This document shows positions 1 to 14,917 of a stretch of 64,000 nucleotides of DNA, one piece after another. The notes under the pieces were generated by a model. It saw nothing but the letters and a program-made list of their open reading frames with translations. It did not search any database and was not told the origin of the DNA. The stretch lies in NCBI RefSeq assembly GCF_030411995.1, contig NZ_JASNRC010000018.1, positions 1-64,000 on the forward strand, read 5' to 3'. Both the position numbers and the translations under genes were made by a program. The stretch is from Massilia sp. YIM B02769. Lineage in GTDB: Bacteria > Pseudomonadota > Gammaproteobacteria > Burkholderiales > Burkholderiaceae_D. The stretch's first letter is position 1. Each line of letters starts with the position of its first letter.

Positions 1-32
1 GTTTGAACTGCTCTGTGTACTTCGTCATATCA

Positions 33-62
33 CCCCAAAAAGTTGTGTCTAACTTTTTGGGG
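33..62. repeat. Perfect 12-bp inverted repeat, IS-end or terminator-like
   Basis: Arms CCCCAAAAAGTT (33-44) and AACTTTTTGGGG (51-62) flank a 6-nt loop. It could act as a bidirectional terminator. The sequence also resembles terminal repeats of some IS3-type elements, but no transposase is seen, so that reading is a guess. The rest of 1-286 shows no gene. Confidence 0.45.
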
Positions 63-170
63 TCACTTCACTGTGCCCACGCGGTCGAACGCTGGCGTGT
101 CGAAACACATCCCGCTAGGGTCCGTTTGGTGGAGCATTGGCCCCACCGCAAATGATCAACGGATGAGACA

Positions 171-197
171 GCGTGGACACAGGTGTCCACCCTACGG
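171..197. repeat. Half of a GTAGGGTGG-type intergenic repeat
   Basis: GCGTGGACAC is followed by AGGTGTCCACCCTACG. The same words close the copy at 9485-9616. Only one arm of the family is visible here, about 90 bases before the first permease gene, so it is probably a decayed or partial copy. Confidence 0.5.
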
Positions 198-286
198 TTA
201 TCGCCGTACCAAATAAGTTCATGGCCTGGCGGCACTGATTTGCGCTATCGTGAGCGTTTTTCCACGGCTGGGCACACTCAATAACG

Positions 287-1225
287 ATGGCAGCTTACTT
301 ACTGCGGCGCCTCTGGCAAATGCTGCCGACCATGGCCGGCGTGATCGTGCTCGTGTTCGTGCTGTTCAACTGGGTGGGCGGCGATCCGGCCTATCTGCTT
401 GCGGGCAAGATGGCCGATGAAGCAGCGATCGCCAACATCCGCGCCCAGCTCGGCATCGACCAGCCGGTGTGGGTGCAGCTCGGCATCTTCCTCAAGCAAA
501 TCCTCACCTTCGATTTCGGCAACGCCTGGAGCACCGGCGAGCCGGTGGCGCACATCATCGCCAGCCGCCTTGGGCCCTCGCTCACCGTGCTGGTGCCGCT
601 CACCATCCTCGAAACGGTCTTCGGCATCGCGCTGGCGCTGGCCATCGCTTTCGTGCGCGGCTCGCTGACTGACCGCGCCGTGATGGTCGCCTGCACGGTC
701 GGCATGTCGATCTCGATCCTGGTCTACATCATCGTGTTCCAGTACTTCTTTGCCTACAAGCTGGGCCTGTTCCCGGTACAGGGCTGGGGCAACAGCCTGG
801 GCGAAAACCTGCTGCATTACGCGCTGCTGCCCATCATCATTGGCCTGGCGGTATCGATCGCGCCGACCCTGCGCCTGTACCGCAGCTTCGTGCTGGACGA
901 AGCAGGCCAGGACTATGTGCGCACCGCGCGCGCCAAGGGCCTGAAGGAGCGCCGCATCGTCTGGGTCCATGTGCTGAGGAATGCCGCGATCCCGATCATC
1001 ACCCACGTGATGGCCAATTTGCCGGCCCTGCTGATCGGCGCCTTCCTGCTGGAGCGTTTCTTCGGCATTCCGGGGATCGGACGCGAAGTCATCCTGGCCG
1101 TGGAACGCAGCGATTTCCCGGTCATCAAGGCGATCACCGTCTACGTGGCAGCCGCGACCATGGTGTTCAATTTGCTGGCCGACTTGCTGTACCAGGCCGT
1201 CGATCCGCGCGTGCAGCTGAAATGA
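287..1225 (+). CDS. ABC transporter permease, OppB/DppB type
   Basis: Inner-membrane permease subunit of a peptide/nickel-class ABC importer. The 312-residue protein begins with the family's short N-terminal helix (start MAAYLLRRLWQML) and has about six hydrophobic segments. Its EAA loop lies near residues 205-236 (key residues E-A-G-x-D-Y-V-R-T-A-R-A-K-G), the contact site for the ATPase. The stop overlaps the start of the next permease (ATGA at 1222-1225), so the two are translationally coupled, and a double ATPase follows. Family length is about 305-340 residues, so it looks complete. No substrate-binding protein gene lies upstream in view, so the substrate cannot be named. The ribosome-binding site is weak. 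Confidence 0.9.
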   Translation: MAAYLLRRLWQMLPTMAGVIVLVFVLFNWVGGDPAYLLAGKMADEAAIANIRAQLGIDQPVWVQLGIFLKQILTFDFGNAWSTGEPVAHIIASRLGPSLTVLVPLTILETVFGIALALAIAFVRGSLTDRAVMVACTVGMSISILVYIIVFQYFFAYKLGLFPVQGWGNSLGENLLHYALLPIIIGLAVSIAPTLRLYRSFVLDEAGQDYVRTARAKGLKERRIVWVHVLRNAAIPIITHVMANLPALLIGAFLLERFFGIPGIGREVILAVERSDFPVIKAITVYVAAATMVFNLLADLLYQAVDPRVQLK

Positions 1226-2235
1226 GTGTCATGAACGATCACGCCGTCTCGCCCGGCCTGTGGGCGCTCGCCTGGCGCCGCCTGCGCGCCGACCGCATCG
1301 CGATGGCGGCGCTGGCCGTCGTCGGGCTGTTCCTGCTGATGCTGGTGCTGTCGGCCACGGGCCTGATCGCAGCCGACTGGGAAGACGAGGTCGCAGTCAA
1401 TTACGCGCCACCGACATTTGTCGGCGCCAATCCCGCCCTGGCCGCCCTGGCCCAGCCGCAGCGGCCCACGCCGCCGAATGCCTTCGACCCGCTGGCCGAA
1501 GAACTCGCCGCCCTGAAGCGCGAAGTGCAGGCCACGCATCCGCCGGTGGCCAAGGCCGTAACGCTGCCATTCGGCGCCGATAAATGGGGCCACGACATTC
1601 TCAAGAAAACGGTGAAGGGCGGCGAAACCTCGATTGTGGTGGGCCTGGTCGCCGCCTTTGTCGCGGTGGCCCTGGGCACCCTGTTCGGCGCCATCTCCGG
1701 TTTTTATGGCGGCTTCGTCGACGACTTCTTCAACTGGTTCTACAGCATTTTCACCTCGATCCCCTCGATCCTGATGATCCTGACGGTGGCCGCCGTGCTC
1801 CAGCAAAAGGGCGTGACCACCATCGTGCTGATCCTCGGCCTGACCGGCTGGACCGGCCCTTACCGCCTGATCCGCGCCGAGTACATCAAGCACAAGGCGC
1901 GCGAATACGTGATGGCGGCCGACGCCATCGGGGCCTCGAGCTGGCGCAAGATGTTTTCGCACATCTTCCCGAACGTCTCGCACGTGGCCCTGGTGCAAGT
2001 GTCGATCCTGGTGGTCGGCTTCATCAAGGCCGAAGTCATCCTGTCTTTCCTGGGCTTCGGGGTGCCGGTCGGCACTGTGTCCTGGGGCAGCATGCTGAAC
2101 GAAGCGCAGAATGAACTGATCCTCGGCAAGTGGTGGCAGCTGGCCGCTGCGGCCGGGGCGATGGCGCTGCTGGTGACGGCGTTTTCGCTGTTCACCGACG
2201 CGCTGCGCGATGCGCTCGACCCGAAGTTGAAATGA
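1222..2235 (+). CDS. ABC transporter permease, OppC/DppC type
   Basis: Second permease subunit (337 residues) of the same importer. An N-terminal membrane helix (about residues 25-50) is followed by an unusually long periplasmic stretch (about 55-125). A DppC-like G-A-D-K-W-G-H-D-I motif, then five membrane segments and the EAA loop near residue 218 (A-A-D-A-I-G-A-S), follow. Its start overlaps the stop of the first permease; a second ATG three codons later is an alternative. The ATPase gene begins 7 bases after its stop. The family assignment is firm; the substrate is unknown. Confidence 0.9.
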   Translation: MSVMNDHAVSPGLWALAWRRLRADRIAMAALAVVGLFLLMLVLSATGLIAADWEDEVAVNYAPPTFVGANPALAALAQPQRPTPPNAFDPLAEELAALKREVQATHPPVAKAVTLPFGADKWGHDILKKTVKGGETSIVVGLVAAFVAVALGTLFGAISGFYGGFVDDFFNWFYSIFTSIPSILMILTVAAVLQQKGVTTIVLILGLTGWTGPYRLIRAEYIKHKAREYVMAADAIGASSWRKMFSHIFPNVSHVALVQVSILVVGFIKAEVILSFLGFGVPVGTVSWGSMLNEAQNELILGKWWQLAAAAGAMALLVTAFSLFTDALRDALDPKLK

Positions 2236-2242
2236 GGCAGCC

Positions 2243-3934
<1,692 letters not shown>

Positions 3935-4004
3935 CTGTTGTATCGGCGTCGCCAGAAACCGGGCGCTGCCAGCTGAGCAGGATGATTTCCGCTACCATGG
4001 CGAG

Positions 4005-4952
4005 ATGTCCGAACTTATTCTCCTGATCCAGCAATACGGCGTCCTGCTCGTCTTCGCGACCGTGCTGCTGGAGCAGTTCGGCCTGCCGATTCCCGCCTTT
4101 CCGGTACTGATCGTGGCCGGGGCGATGGCGGTGGACGGGGGCGCCAGCTGGCAGTTGTGCCTGCTGGCGGTCTTGCTGGCTTGCCTGATCTGCGACTATT
4201 TCTGGTTCCGCGCCGGCCGCTACTACGGCAAGCGCGTGCTGCGCCTGCTGTGCCGTATTTCCCTGTCGCCGGATTCCTGCGTCAACCAGACCGAAGACCG
4301 CTTCCGCCGCTATGGGCCGAAGTCGCTGCTGGTCTCGAAATTCATCCCCGGTTTCAATGCGATCGCCGCGCCGATGTCGGGCGCCCTCGGCACCCGCACC
4401 CGCCATTTCCTCGGCTTCGCCTCGACCGGCGCGCTGCTCTGGGGCGGCAGCGGCATCGCGGTCGGCATGGTCTTCCACGACAGCGTCGACCGCGTGCTCG
4501 ACAGCCTGGAAACCATGGGCAGCACGGCGCTGATGATAGTGGCCACGCTGCTGGCGCTGTTCGTCGCCTATAAGTATGTGGAGCGGCGGCGCCACCGCGC
4601 CAGCATGGCCGTGCCGCGCATCGGCATCCTGGAACTGAAGGCGCTGATCGACGGCGGGCATGATCCCTTGATCGTCGACGCGCGCAGCGTGACCGCGCAG
4701 GCGCTGGAACATGCGATTCCCGGCGCGCTGCTGTATGCGGATTGCGAGCCGGGCCAGCTGATGGCCGGGCTCGACCGCGACAGGCATATCGTCGTGTACT
4801 GCAGCTGCCCGAACGACGTCACCGCCGCCCAGGTCGCCAAGGCCTTCCTGGAAAACGGCTTCCACCGCGCCCGGCCCTTGCTGGGCGGGCTGGATGCCTG
4901 GCATGCCCACCATGCCGCGCCGCCGCCCGAGTTGACACCGTTTCCGACGTAG
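4005..4952 (+). CDS. DedA-family membrane protein fused to a rhodanese domain
   Basis: A 315-residue fusion. Residues 1 to about 200 form a DedA/SNARE-associated membrane domain with several hydrophobic helices and the typical F-x-P-G-F-N-A segment (about residues 110-120). DedA proteins are linked to membrane lipid homeostasis and proton-motive-force maintenance. Residues about 205-305 form a rhodanese-like domain whose active-loop cysteine lies in V-Y-C-S-C-P-N-D near residue 265. The start at 4005 is chosen because the reading frame upstream overlaps the ATPase gene and encodes no membrane-like sequence. Repeat DNA follows the gene. The architecture recurs in Proteobacteria; whether the rhodanese domain acts on sulfur is not known. 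Confidence 0.88.
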   Translation: MSELILLIQQYGVLLVFATVLLEQFGLPIPAFPVLIVAGAMAVDGGASWQLCLLAVLLACLICDYFWFRAGRYYGKRVLRLLCRISLSPDSCVNQTEDRFRRYGPKSLLVSKFIPGFNAIAAPMSGALGTRTRHFLGFASTGALLWGGSGIAVGMVFHDSVDRVLDSLETMGSTALMIVATLLALFVAYKYVERRRHRASMAVPRIGILELKALIDGGHDPLIVDARSVTAQALEHAIPGALLYADCEPGQLMAGLDRDRHIVVYCSCPNDVTAAQVAKAFLENGFHRARPLLGGLDAWHAHHAAPPPELTPFPT

Positions 4953-5199
4953 GGTGGATGGCTGCGCCATCCACGCGTTCAATCCGTGCTGGCTGGCTTG
5001 CGCCCTGAAACGGCGCCGTTTCGCCGTTTCGCCGTTTTGGCGAAACTGAATTGCCCCTTCGCTTCATGGTCCGATCATTGGGCTGGCGGCTGAACTGCCC
5101 CTCCGCTTCCTGGCACGTCCTCGCAGCCTGTAGCTGAACGCGTGGGCGGCGCATACGCAGCCGTGGTGCACACGTACAGGTGGAGCCGACCACCCTACG
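4948..5199. repeat. MITE/REP-like intergenic element with GTAGGGTGG ends
   Basis: The outer ends CGTAGGGTGG (4948-4957) and CCACCCTACG (5190-5199) are perfect inverted repeats. Inside are matching CCACGCGTTCA-like and GAACGCGTGG-like words, the family signature. The element fills most of the gap between the DedA fusion and glk and has no coding potential. The remaining bases to 5332 are AT-richer and probably hold the glk promoter. Confidence 0.65.
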
Positions 5200-5332
5200 T
5201 AACTGTACTACGCCTAAGCTTATGCATTCGCCAGATGTGTATAGTTTGCTTTGTACCTAAACTACAAAATAAACTTGTGCTCCCGCAAAGAAATCCAGTA
5301 AGCTTGGGACATCACCCGTATCCTGTGCCGCA

Positions 5333-6346
5333 ATGACCGCTTCCTCCCCCGAGACCTCCGTTTCCGCCGCTACCCGTTTCGACACCCCACGCCTGCTGGC
5401 CGATGTCGGTGGCACCAATGCCCGTTTTGCCCTCGAAACGGCGCCTGGACAGTTCGAAGCGGTGCAGGTACTGGCCGGCGGCGACTACGCCACCCTGGCC
5501 GATGCGATCCGCACCTACCTGGCCGGATCCGAAGTGGCCGCCCTGGGCGAGGTGGAGCACGCGTCGATCGCGATCGCCAATCCGGTCGATGGCGACCAGA
5601 TCCGCATGACCAACCACCACTGGCATTTCTCGATCGAAGGCATGCGCCGGGAACTCGGTTTCGCGACCCTGCTGGTGGTGAACGATTTCTACGCGCTGGC
5701 GCGTTCGCTGCCGCATTTGCAGGATGGCGACAAGGTGCAGGTCGGCGGCGGCACGGCGCACCCGAACGCGCCGCTGGGGCTGATCGGCGCCGGCACCGGC
5801 CTGGGCGTGTCGGGCTTGATCCCGGCAGGCAATAGCTGGACCGCCTTGTCCGGCGAAGGCGGCCACGTCGGCTTCTCGCCGGCCAATGAACTCGAGGTCG
5901 CCGTCCTGCAATTCGCCTGGAGCGAGTTCGAGCACGTCTCGGCCGAGCGCTTCCTGTCCGGCGCCGGCGTGGAACTGATCTACCGTGCACTGGCCGCGTA
6001 TCGCGGCCAGCAGCCGGAGGCGATCGATGCGCCGGAAATCTCGCGCCGCGCCCTATCTGGCGAATGCCCGCTGGCAACCGAGGTGCTGGAAGTCTTCTGC
6101 GGCATGCTCGGCTGCGCAGCCGGCAACCTGGCGCTGACACTGGGCGCCCGGGGCGGCGTGTACATCGGCGGCGGCATCGTGCCGCGCCTGGGCGAGCGCT
6201 TCGCGCAATCCTGCTTCCGTGCGCGCTTCGAGCGCAAGGGCCGCTTCTCTTCCTACCTGTCCGATGTGCCGACCTACGTGATCACGGCGCAATATCCGGC
6301 TTTCCTCGGCGTGTCGGCGATTCTGGCGGAAAAACTGTCGGCATGA
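5333..6346 (+). CDS. glk: Glucokinase
   Basis: Cytoplasmic ATP-dependent kinase that converts glucose to glucose-6-phosphate at the entry of glycolysis or the Entner-Doudoroff route. The 337-residue protein has the phosphate-1 loop [11 protein letters not shown] at residues 21-31. It also has a substrate segment N-D-F-Y-A-L-A, a G-A-G-T-G-L-G-V loop and a C-terminal G-G-G-I-V-P-R-L segment, all typical of the bacterial Glk (ROK-independent) family. About 15 extra residues precede the conserved core; a start at 5333 gives a normal family length. It stands alone between repeat DNA and a 378-base gap. Confidence 0.92.
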   Translation: MTASSPETSVSAATRFDTPRLLADVGGTNARFALETAPGQFEAVQVLAGGDYATLADAIRTYLAGSEVAALGEVEHASIAIANPVDGDQIRMTNHHWHFSIEGMRRELGFATLLVVNDFYALARSLPHLQDGDKVQVGGGTAHPNAPLGLIGAGTGLGVSGLIPAGNSWTALSGEGGHVGFSPANELEVAVLQFAWSEFEHVSAERFLSGAGVELIYRALAAYRGQQPEAIDAPEISRRALSGECPLATEVLEVFCGMLGCAAGNLALTLGARGGVYIGGGIVPRLGERFAQSCFRARFERKGRFSSYLSDVPTYVITAQYPAFLGVSAILAEKLSA

Positions 6347-6724
6347 ACCGAAAGCGGTCTGCGCACCCTTGCGCAAATGGCCCTTCCCGTGTTTTATCGG
6401 TTACAATGGCCCGCAGTTGGAAGAAACGATGGGTTCGCGCCCCGCTGACGCCCCTGGCGTACGCGGCGTTTCGCTAAATCACCAACCCGTTGCCCGCCTG
6501 GCAAGTGTGCAACCCGTGGCCGGGTCCTGTCCCGCCACCGTACCGAGCCCGCCGCGTTCGAGCGCGGGCCACGCATTCCAGTTTCGACGAGCAGTACTGT
6601 GAACCGCGTTCCGTTCGCGATGGCCACCGGCATGCGTTAGCCGGCGCAGTCGCGGCGGCGTCCGCCGGCACGCGCTGGGCGGTATTTATTTGATTTGTAG
6701 CATACAAGCCTGACGACATCGAGA
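6347..6724. other. Gap of 378 bases before scpB, no convincing gene
   Basis: Short open frames exist on both strands but none has a recognisable protein sequence with a good ribosome-binding site. The stretch is GC-rich until the last 60 bases, which turn AT-rich and probably contain the scpB promoter. No terminator hairpin or tRNA was recognised. Confidence 0.4.
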
Positions 6725-7436
<712 letters not shown>

Positions 7437-7462
<26 letters not shown>

Positions 7463-9422
7463 CACCACCGAGACCAATCCCGCCGAGCCGGGCAAGGACG
7501 AAGCGGCCAAACCGAAGCGCCGCACGAAGGCCGCCGCCGCCGCTGCTGCTGCTGCTGCTCCTGCGCCTGCCGTGAGCGACGCGCCGGCTGCGAGCGATGC
7601 GCCTGCGCCGGCCGAGAAGCCGAAGCGCCGCACCAAGGCCGCCGCTGCGCCTGCCGCCGAGGCCGAAGCGCCGGCTGCTGCCGAAGCTGCGCCGAAAGCG
7701 CCGGCCGCCCGCAAGCCGCGCGCCACGAAGGCCAAGCCGGCCGAAGCGAAAGCCGACGTGCAGGCGGAGGCGCCAGCCCAGCCAGCCGCCAGCGCGCCTG
7801 CGCCGGTGGCTGCCGCCGAAGCCGCTCCGGCCGCCGCGGCGGAAGCACCGCGCCAGGAACAGGGCCAGCGCAAGCCGCGCGGTCCGCGCCAGATACGCGA
7901 ACAGCGTGGCCAGCGCGAAGCACTCCAGGCTGCCGCCGCCGCGCCGGAAGCGCTTGCCGCCGAAGCGTCGGGCGAGCAGCCGGCCGCCGAGCCGCGCCGC
8001 GAGCCGCGCCAGGGCAAGAACAAGCAAAAGAACGGGAAGAATGCCCAGAAGCAGGGCGGCCAGCAGGGCCAGCAGGCTGGCCAGCCAGGCGCGCAGCAGG
8101 GACGCGGCGCCCAGCAGGCCAAGGGCAAGGGCGGCAAGCAGAAGCCGGGCAAGGGCGGCAACGACGCCGACGCCGTGTTCTCCTTCGTCACCTCGGATGC
8201 CTTCGACGCCAACGACGGCGGCCAGGGCCAGCAGAAGTCGAAGGTGCGCCGCGACCTGACCGCCGACGACGACGCGCCGAAGCTGCACAAGGTGCTGGCC
8301 GAAGCCGGTCTCGGTTCGCGCCGCGACATGGAAGACCTGATCGTCGCCGGCCGCGTGTCGGTGAACGGCGAGCCGGCCCACATCGGCCAGCGCATCCTGC
8401 CGACGGATGCCGTGCGCATCAACGGCAAGCTCATCCAGCGCAAGGTCAACAACAGCAAGCCGCCGCGCGTGCTGGTGTACCACAAGCCGGCCGGCGAAAT
8501 CGTCAGCCACGACGACCCGGAAGGCCGTCCATCGGTATTCGACCGCCTGCCGACCATGAAGACCGGCAAGTGGCTGGCCGTCGGCCGCCTCGACTTCAAC
8601 ACCGAGGGCCTGCTGCTGTTCACCACCTCCGGTGACCTGGCGAACCGTCTGATGCACCCGCGCTACAACATCGACCGCGAGTATGCCGTGCGTACCCTGG
8701 GCGAGCTGGAAGAGGGCATGCGCCAGAAACTGCTGGCCGGCGTCGAGCTCGACGACGGCAAGGCTGCCTTCACCAAGATCGTCGACGGCGGCGGCGAAGG
8801 CATCAACAAGTGGTACCGCGTGGTAATCGGCGAAGGCCGTAACCGCGAGGTGCGCCGCATGTTCGAGGCGGTCGGCCTGACCGTCTCGCGCCTGATCCGT
8901 ACCCGCTACGGCGCCATGACCCTGCCGTCGGGCCTGAAGCGCGGCCGCTGGGAAGAGCTGGAAGAAAACGACGTGCGCAACTTCATGTCGGCCTTCGGCA
9001 TCGAGAAGAAGGGCGCCGCCGCCGGCCAGCAGGGCAAGGGCGGCAAGGGTGGCCAGCCGGCCGATCCGCGTCGTTCCGACGGCAACCGCATCGACCGCGC
9101 CGACGCCAACAAGAACGTCGACCCGTTCGGCCCGCCGGTAACGCGTGCCGGTGCGCCGCAGCGCAATGCCGGCCTGTCGACCGTCCCGAGCGGACGTCCG
9201 CAGGGCGGCAAGGGTGGCCGTGGCGGCAACGCCGGCGGCTTCGGCGGCTCGGGCCGTCCGGGTGGTAATGCTGGCGGCAATGGCGGCAGCAGCCGCCCGC
9301 GCCAGCCGGACCCGCTGCAGACCACGTTCGGCTTTGCCGGCAGCGGCGGCGGCGGTCGTCGCGGCGGCCAGGGGCCGCGCGGTTCCGAGCACGGTTTGCC
9401 GCGCCGCGGCCGCCGCGGCTGA
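7437..9422 (+). CDS. rluB: 23S rRNA pseudouridine synthase RluB-like, with long low-complexity tails
   Basis: RsuA/RluB/RluE/RluF-family synthase that makes a pseudouridine in 23S rRNA (position 2605 in E. coli). With this start it has 661 residues. About 280 Ala/Pro/Lys/Gln-rich residues come first, then an S4 RNA-binding domain (about 282-340, L-H-K-V-L-A-x-A-G-L-G-S-R-R). The catalytic domain carries the nucleophilic Asp in [11 protein letters not shown] (about 382-392). A Gly/Arg-rich tail of about 140 residues follows, probably disordered and RNA-interacting. The ATG at 7437 overlaps scpB; ATG 7449 is equally possible, and a frame start at 7323 is unlikely because it lies deep inside scpB. 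Confidence 0.9.
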
Positions 9423-9424
9423 TC

Positions 9425-9450
9425 GGTAGGGTGGGTTCTCGAACCCACCG
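9425..9450. repeat. Short GTAGGGTGG hairpin repeat after rluB
   Basis: GTAGGGTGGGTT is followed after a short loop by AACCCACC, giving a compact stem directly after the rluB stop. It belongs to the same repeat family and could work as a transcription or RNA-stability barrier. A second copy of the inner word GGTGGGTTC...GAACCCA lies at about 9641-9661. Confidence 0.5.
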
Positions 9451-9484
9451 CTTGAGCGGATGAGCGCTTGGCGAGTTGTAATTC

Positions 9485-9616
9485 GTAGGGTGGACTCCCG
9501 AGTCCACGCGGTCTCACCTCTTGAACATCGGTGCATCGTCCTCATGTAGGGTGCCCGGGATCGTCGTTATCGATGTTCAACCGGTGAGACCGCGTGGACA
9601 CAGGTGTCCACCCTAC
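9485..9616. repeat. MITE/REP-like intergenic element with nested inverted repeats
   Basis: The outer arms GTAGGGTGGAC (9485-9495) and GTCCACCCTAC (9606-9616) are perfect inverted repeats. The inner arms CACGCGGTCTCACC (9505-9518) and GGTGAGACCGCGTG (9583-9596) are also perfect. A single-stranded copy would fold into a long stem. There is no coding potential. The nesting matches the copy at 16282-16451. Confidence 0.7.
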
Positions 9617-9717
9617 AAACCGCAAGACGCCGGCACCCGAGCGGTGGGTTCGAGAACCCAGCCACGATTTTATTCGTGTGCAACCGTTGTTTGGTCGTCC
9701 ATATAATGGTATGTCGA

Positions 9718-9746
9718 TTGCAGCAAGCCCTCGAATACGTTATAAT
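9718..9746 (+). promoter_or_regulatory. Sigma-70 promoter of the rimP-nusA-infB operon
   Basis: TTGCAG at 9718-9723 and TATAAT at 9741-9746 are separated by exactly 17 bases, a near-consensus promoter. It points toward rimP, 136 bases away, and a terminator-like hairpin lies between the two. Confidence 0.75.
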
Positions 9747-9825
9747 TTGCAGCCTAATCCGGAGTTCTTCCCAGTATTAATTTGGTGCAAGTGCTTTCAT
9801 CTGGTTGGGTAGTGAATACAAAAAG

Positions 9826-9850
9826 ATGGGCAGATGCCCATTTTTTTTTT
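9826..9850 (+). terminator. Leader terminator/attenuator upstream of rimP
   Basis: The stem ATGGGC (9826-9831) / GCCCAT (9836-9841) with a 4-nt loop is followed by an unbroken run of ten T. It has the form of an intrinsic terminator but sits between the promoter at 9718-9746 and the rimP start at 9883. Transcripts must read through it, so it may attenuate the operon. NusA is known to autoregulate its own operon through terminators in E. coli; that this one does so is inferred. Confidence 0.65.
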
Positions 9851-9882
9851 GGTAAAACGTTTTAACGCCCTGGAGAAGTGTC

Positions 9883-11933
<2,051 letters not shown>

Positions 11934-11979
11934 TTTGCAAATCTTTATCATCTCCGCGACACATAGAAAAGAGGACTGA

Positions 11980-14799
11980 ATGGCGAGTAACAACGTAGCC
12001 CAATTTGCCACCGAACTGAAGATGCCTGCAGACTTGCTGCTGACGCAGCTGCGTTCTGCCGGCGTCGAGAAAAGTTCGACGTCAGATCCCTTGTCGAAAG
12101 ATGATAAGGACAAGCTGCTGAACCACCTGCGCCGTACCCACGGCGCGGGCGATTCGACCGAGAAAAAGAAAATCACGGTCACCCGCAAGGAAACCAGCGA
12201 GATCAAGCAGGCGGATGCGTCGGGCAAATCGCGCACGATCCAGGTGGAAGTGCGCAAGAAACGCACCTTCGTACAGCGCGACGATCCGGCACCAGCTGCC
12301 GCAGCCGCGCCGGCCGCACCGGTGATCGACGAAGCCGAAATCGCACGCCGCGAGGAAGAGGCACGCCGTCACGCCGAACTCGTTGCGCGCCAGGAAGCGG
12401 ACCTGCGTGAAAAGCAGGAACGCCTGGCCAAGCTCGAGTCCGAGCGTGCCGAGCAAGCCAAGGCCGAAGAAGAGCAGGCCAAGCGCGACGCCGCCGAGCA
12501 AGCCAAGCGTGAAGCCGCTGCCGCTGCCGCCGCCAGTTCGGCTGCCAGCGAGCAAGCCAAGCAGGCTGCCGCCGACGACGCCAAGAAAAAGGCCGACGAA
12601 GCCGCCAAGGCTGCCGCCGAACGTGCTGCCGCCACCGAGCGTGCACGCAAGGCCGTGGCCGATGAAGTGGCCCAGATCAAGCTGATGATGGCGCAGCCGC
12701 GCCGCGTCATCAAGGCGCCGGAACCGGCACCGGCCCCGGTGGCCGCGAAACCGGCCGCACCTGCCGGCACGCTGCACAAGCCTGCCGACAAGAAGCCGGC
12801 CGACGGTACCGCCGCCAAGCCGGGCGACAAGAAGCCGGGCGACAAGAAGTCGATCAAGTCGGCGAACGTGTCCTCGACCTGGTCGGACGACAAGAAGCGC
12901 GGCGCCCCGGGCGGCGCCAAGACCCGCGGCAACACCGGTTCGCCGAGCGGCCGCGACGGCTGGCGTTCGGGTGGCCGCAGCGGTGGCCGCCGTTCGCACA
13001 GCGACGACCGCGAAACCAACTTCCAGGCGCCGACCGAGGCGATCGTCAAGGACGTCCACGTCCCTGAAACGATCACCGTGGCCGAACTCGCCCACAAGAT
13101 GTCGGTCAAGGCATCGGAAGTCATCAAGCAGCTGATGAAGCTGGGCCAGATGTGCACCATCAACCAGGTGCTGGACCAGGAAACCGCGATGATCGTGGTG
13201 GAAGAGATGGGCCACAAAGCCTTCGCTGCCGCCGAGGACGATCCGGAAGCGATCCTGGCCGACCAGGGTACGCATGCCGAGTTCGAAGCGACGCCGCGTG
13301 CGCCGGTCGTGACCGTCATGGGTCACGTCGACCACGGTAAAACCTCGCTGCTGGACTACATCCGCCGTGCGAAAGTGGCGGCTGGCGAAGCCGGCGGCAT
13401 TACCCAGCACATCGGTGCATACCACGTGGACACCCCGCGCGGCATGATCACCTTCCTGGATACCCCGGGCCACGAAGCCTTTACGGCAATGCGTGCCCGT
13501 GGCGCCAAGGCCACCGACATCGTCATCCTGGTGGTGGCGGCGGACGACGGCGTGATGCCGCAAACGAAAGAGGCGATTGCTCACGCAAAAGCCGCCGGTG
13601 TGCCGCTGGTCGTGGCGATCAACAAGATCGACAAGCCGGGCGCCAACACCGACCGCGTGACCCAGGAACTGGTCGCCGAAGGCGTGGTGCCGGAAGAATA
13701 CGGTGGCGATTCGCCGTTCGTCCCGGTGTCGGCGAAAGTCGGTACCGGTATCGACGACCTGCTCGAGCAAGTGCTGCTGCAGGCCGAAGTGCTGGAACTG
13801 AAGGCGCCGGTCGGCTCGCCGGCCCGTGGCCTGGTGGTCGAATCCCGTCTGGACAAGGGCCGTGGCCCGGTCGCGACGATCCTGGTGCAATCGGGTACCC
13901 TGCGCCGCGGCGACGTGGTGCTGGCCGGTTCGGCTTACGGCCGTGTCCGTGCCATGCTCGACGAAAACGGCAAGGCGATCGCCGAAGCCGGTCCGTCGAT
14001 CCCGGTCGAGATCCAGGGCCTGACCGAAGTGCCGGCTGCCGGCGAAGAAGTCATGGTCATGGCCGACGAGCGCAAGGCGCGTGAAATCGGTCTGTTCCGT
14101 CAAGGTAAGTTCCGCGACGTGAAGCTGGCCAAGCAGCAAGCGGCGAAGCTGGAAAACATGTTCGACCAGATGGCCGAGGGCGAGGTGAAGAACCTGCCGC
14201 TGATCATCAAGACCGACGTGCAGGGTTCGCAGGAAGCGCTGGTCGGCTCGCTGCAGAAGCTGTCGACTTCGGAAGTGCGCGTGCAGGTCGTCCATGCGGC
14301 GGTCGGCGGTATCACCGAATCCGACGTCAACCTGGCAGTGGCCTCGAAGGCAGTCATCATCGGCTTCAACGCCCGTGCCGACGGCCAGGCGCGCAAGCTG
14401 GCGGAAGCCAACGGCGTCGACATCCGTTACTACAGCATCATTTACGATGCGATCGACGAGATCAAGACGGCACTGTCGGGCATGCTGGCGCCGGAGAAGC
14501 GCGAGACCATCACCGGCCAGGTCGAGATTCGCCAGGTCATCCTGGTGTCGAAGGTCGGCGCGATCGCGGGCTGCTTGGTTACCGATGGCGTGGTCAAGCG
14601 TACCTCGTCGGTTCGCCTGCTGCGCAACAACATCGTCATCTGGACCGGCGAGATCGACTCGCTCAAGCGCTTCAAGGACGATGCGAAAGAAGTGCGTGCC
14701 GGCCTCGAGTGCGGCCTGTCGCTGAAGAACAACAACGAAATCCAGGTCGGCGACGTTCTGGAAGTGTTCGAAGTGACGGAAGTGGCGCGTACCCTGTAA
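11980..14799 (+). CDS. infB: Translation initiation factor IF-2
   Basis: GTPase that brings initiator tRNA to the 30S subunit. It is 939 residues long. The start is an IF2-N domain (about 1-55). A long charged Ala/Lys/Glu coiled region (about 110-235) and a Gly/Arg-rich linker come next, then a second IF2-N domain (about 350-400). The G domain has G-H-V-D-H-G-K-T (about 447-454), D-T-P-G-H, N-K-I-D and S-A-K motifs, and the C-terminal beta-barrel domains end the protein. The RBS is AGAGGACTGA just before the ATG. Internal starts producing shorter IF-2 forms, known in E. coli, cannot be judged from sequence alone. Confidence 0.96.
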   Translation: MASNNVAQFATELKMPADLLLTQLRSAGVEKSSTSDPLSKDDKDKLLNHLRRTHGAGDSTEKKKITVTRKETSEIKQADASGKSRTIQVEVRKKRTFVQRDDPAPAAAAAPAAPVIDEAEIARREEEARRHAELVARQEADLREKQERLAKLESERAEQAKAEEEQAKRDAAEQAKREAAAAAAASSAASEQAKQAAADDAKKKADEAAKAAAERAAATERARKAVADEVAQIKLMMAQPRRVIKAPEPAPAPVAAKPAAPAGTLHKPADKKPADGTAAKPGDKKPGDKKSIKSANVSSTWSDDKKRGAPGGAKTRGNTGSPSGRDGWRSGGRSGGRRSHSDDRETNFQAPTEAIVKDVHVPETITVAELAHKMSVKASEVIKQLMKLGQMCTINQVLDQETAMIVVEEMGHKAFAAAEDDPEAILADQGTHAEFEATPRAPVVTVMGHVDHGKTSLLDYIRRAKVAAGEAGGITQHIGAYHVDTPRGMITFLDTPGHEAFTAMRARGAKATDIVILVVAADDGVMPQTKEAIAHAKAAGVPLVVAINKIDKPGANTDRVTQELVAEGVVPEEYGGDSPFVPVSAKVGTGIDDLLEQVLLQAEVLELKAPVGSPARGLVVESRLDKGRGPVATILVQSGTLRRGDVVLAGSAYGRVRAMLDENGKAIAEAGPSIPVEIQGLTEVPAAGEEVMVMADERKAREIGLFRQGKFRDVKLAKQQAAKLENMFDQMAEGEVKNLPLIIKTDVQGSQEALVGSLQKLSTSEVRVQVVHAAVGGITESDVNLAVASKAVIIGFNARADGQARKLAEANGVDIRYYSIIYDAIDEIKTALSGMLAPEKRETITGQVEIRQVILVSKVGAIAGCLVTDGVVKRTSSVRLLRNNIVIWTGEIDSLKRFKDDAKEVRAGLECGLSLKNNNEIQVGDVLEVFEVTEVARTL

Positions 14800-14816
14800 T
14801 TTGCAGGGATGCCAGG

Positions 14817-14858
14817 AACGCCATCCGTCGGGCTCGCGCCCGGCCGGTGGCGTTTTTT
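14817..14858 (+). terminator. Terminator-like hairpin between infB and rbfA
   Basis: AACGCCA (14817-14823) pairs with TGGCGTT (14848-14854), with an inner GGGC/GCCC stem, and a T run follows. It lies 60 bases before rbfA, so it would partly separate rbfA-truB from the upstream operon or act as an RNA-processing signal. Confidence 0.6.
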
Positions 14859-14917
14859 CGTTTGCGCCCGTCCGCGCACGATCGATGTACCATTGTCACC
14901 AAACCTAACCAAGAAAC

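Noticed and set aside
12082-14295. Long minus-strand frame opposite infB
   Set aside because: IF-2 motifs on the plus strand are complete; the mirror frame shows only low-complexity His/Arg/Gly sequence.
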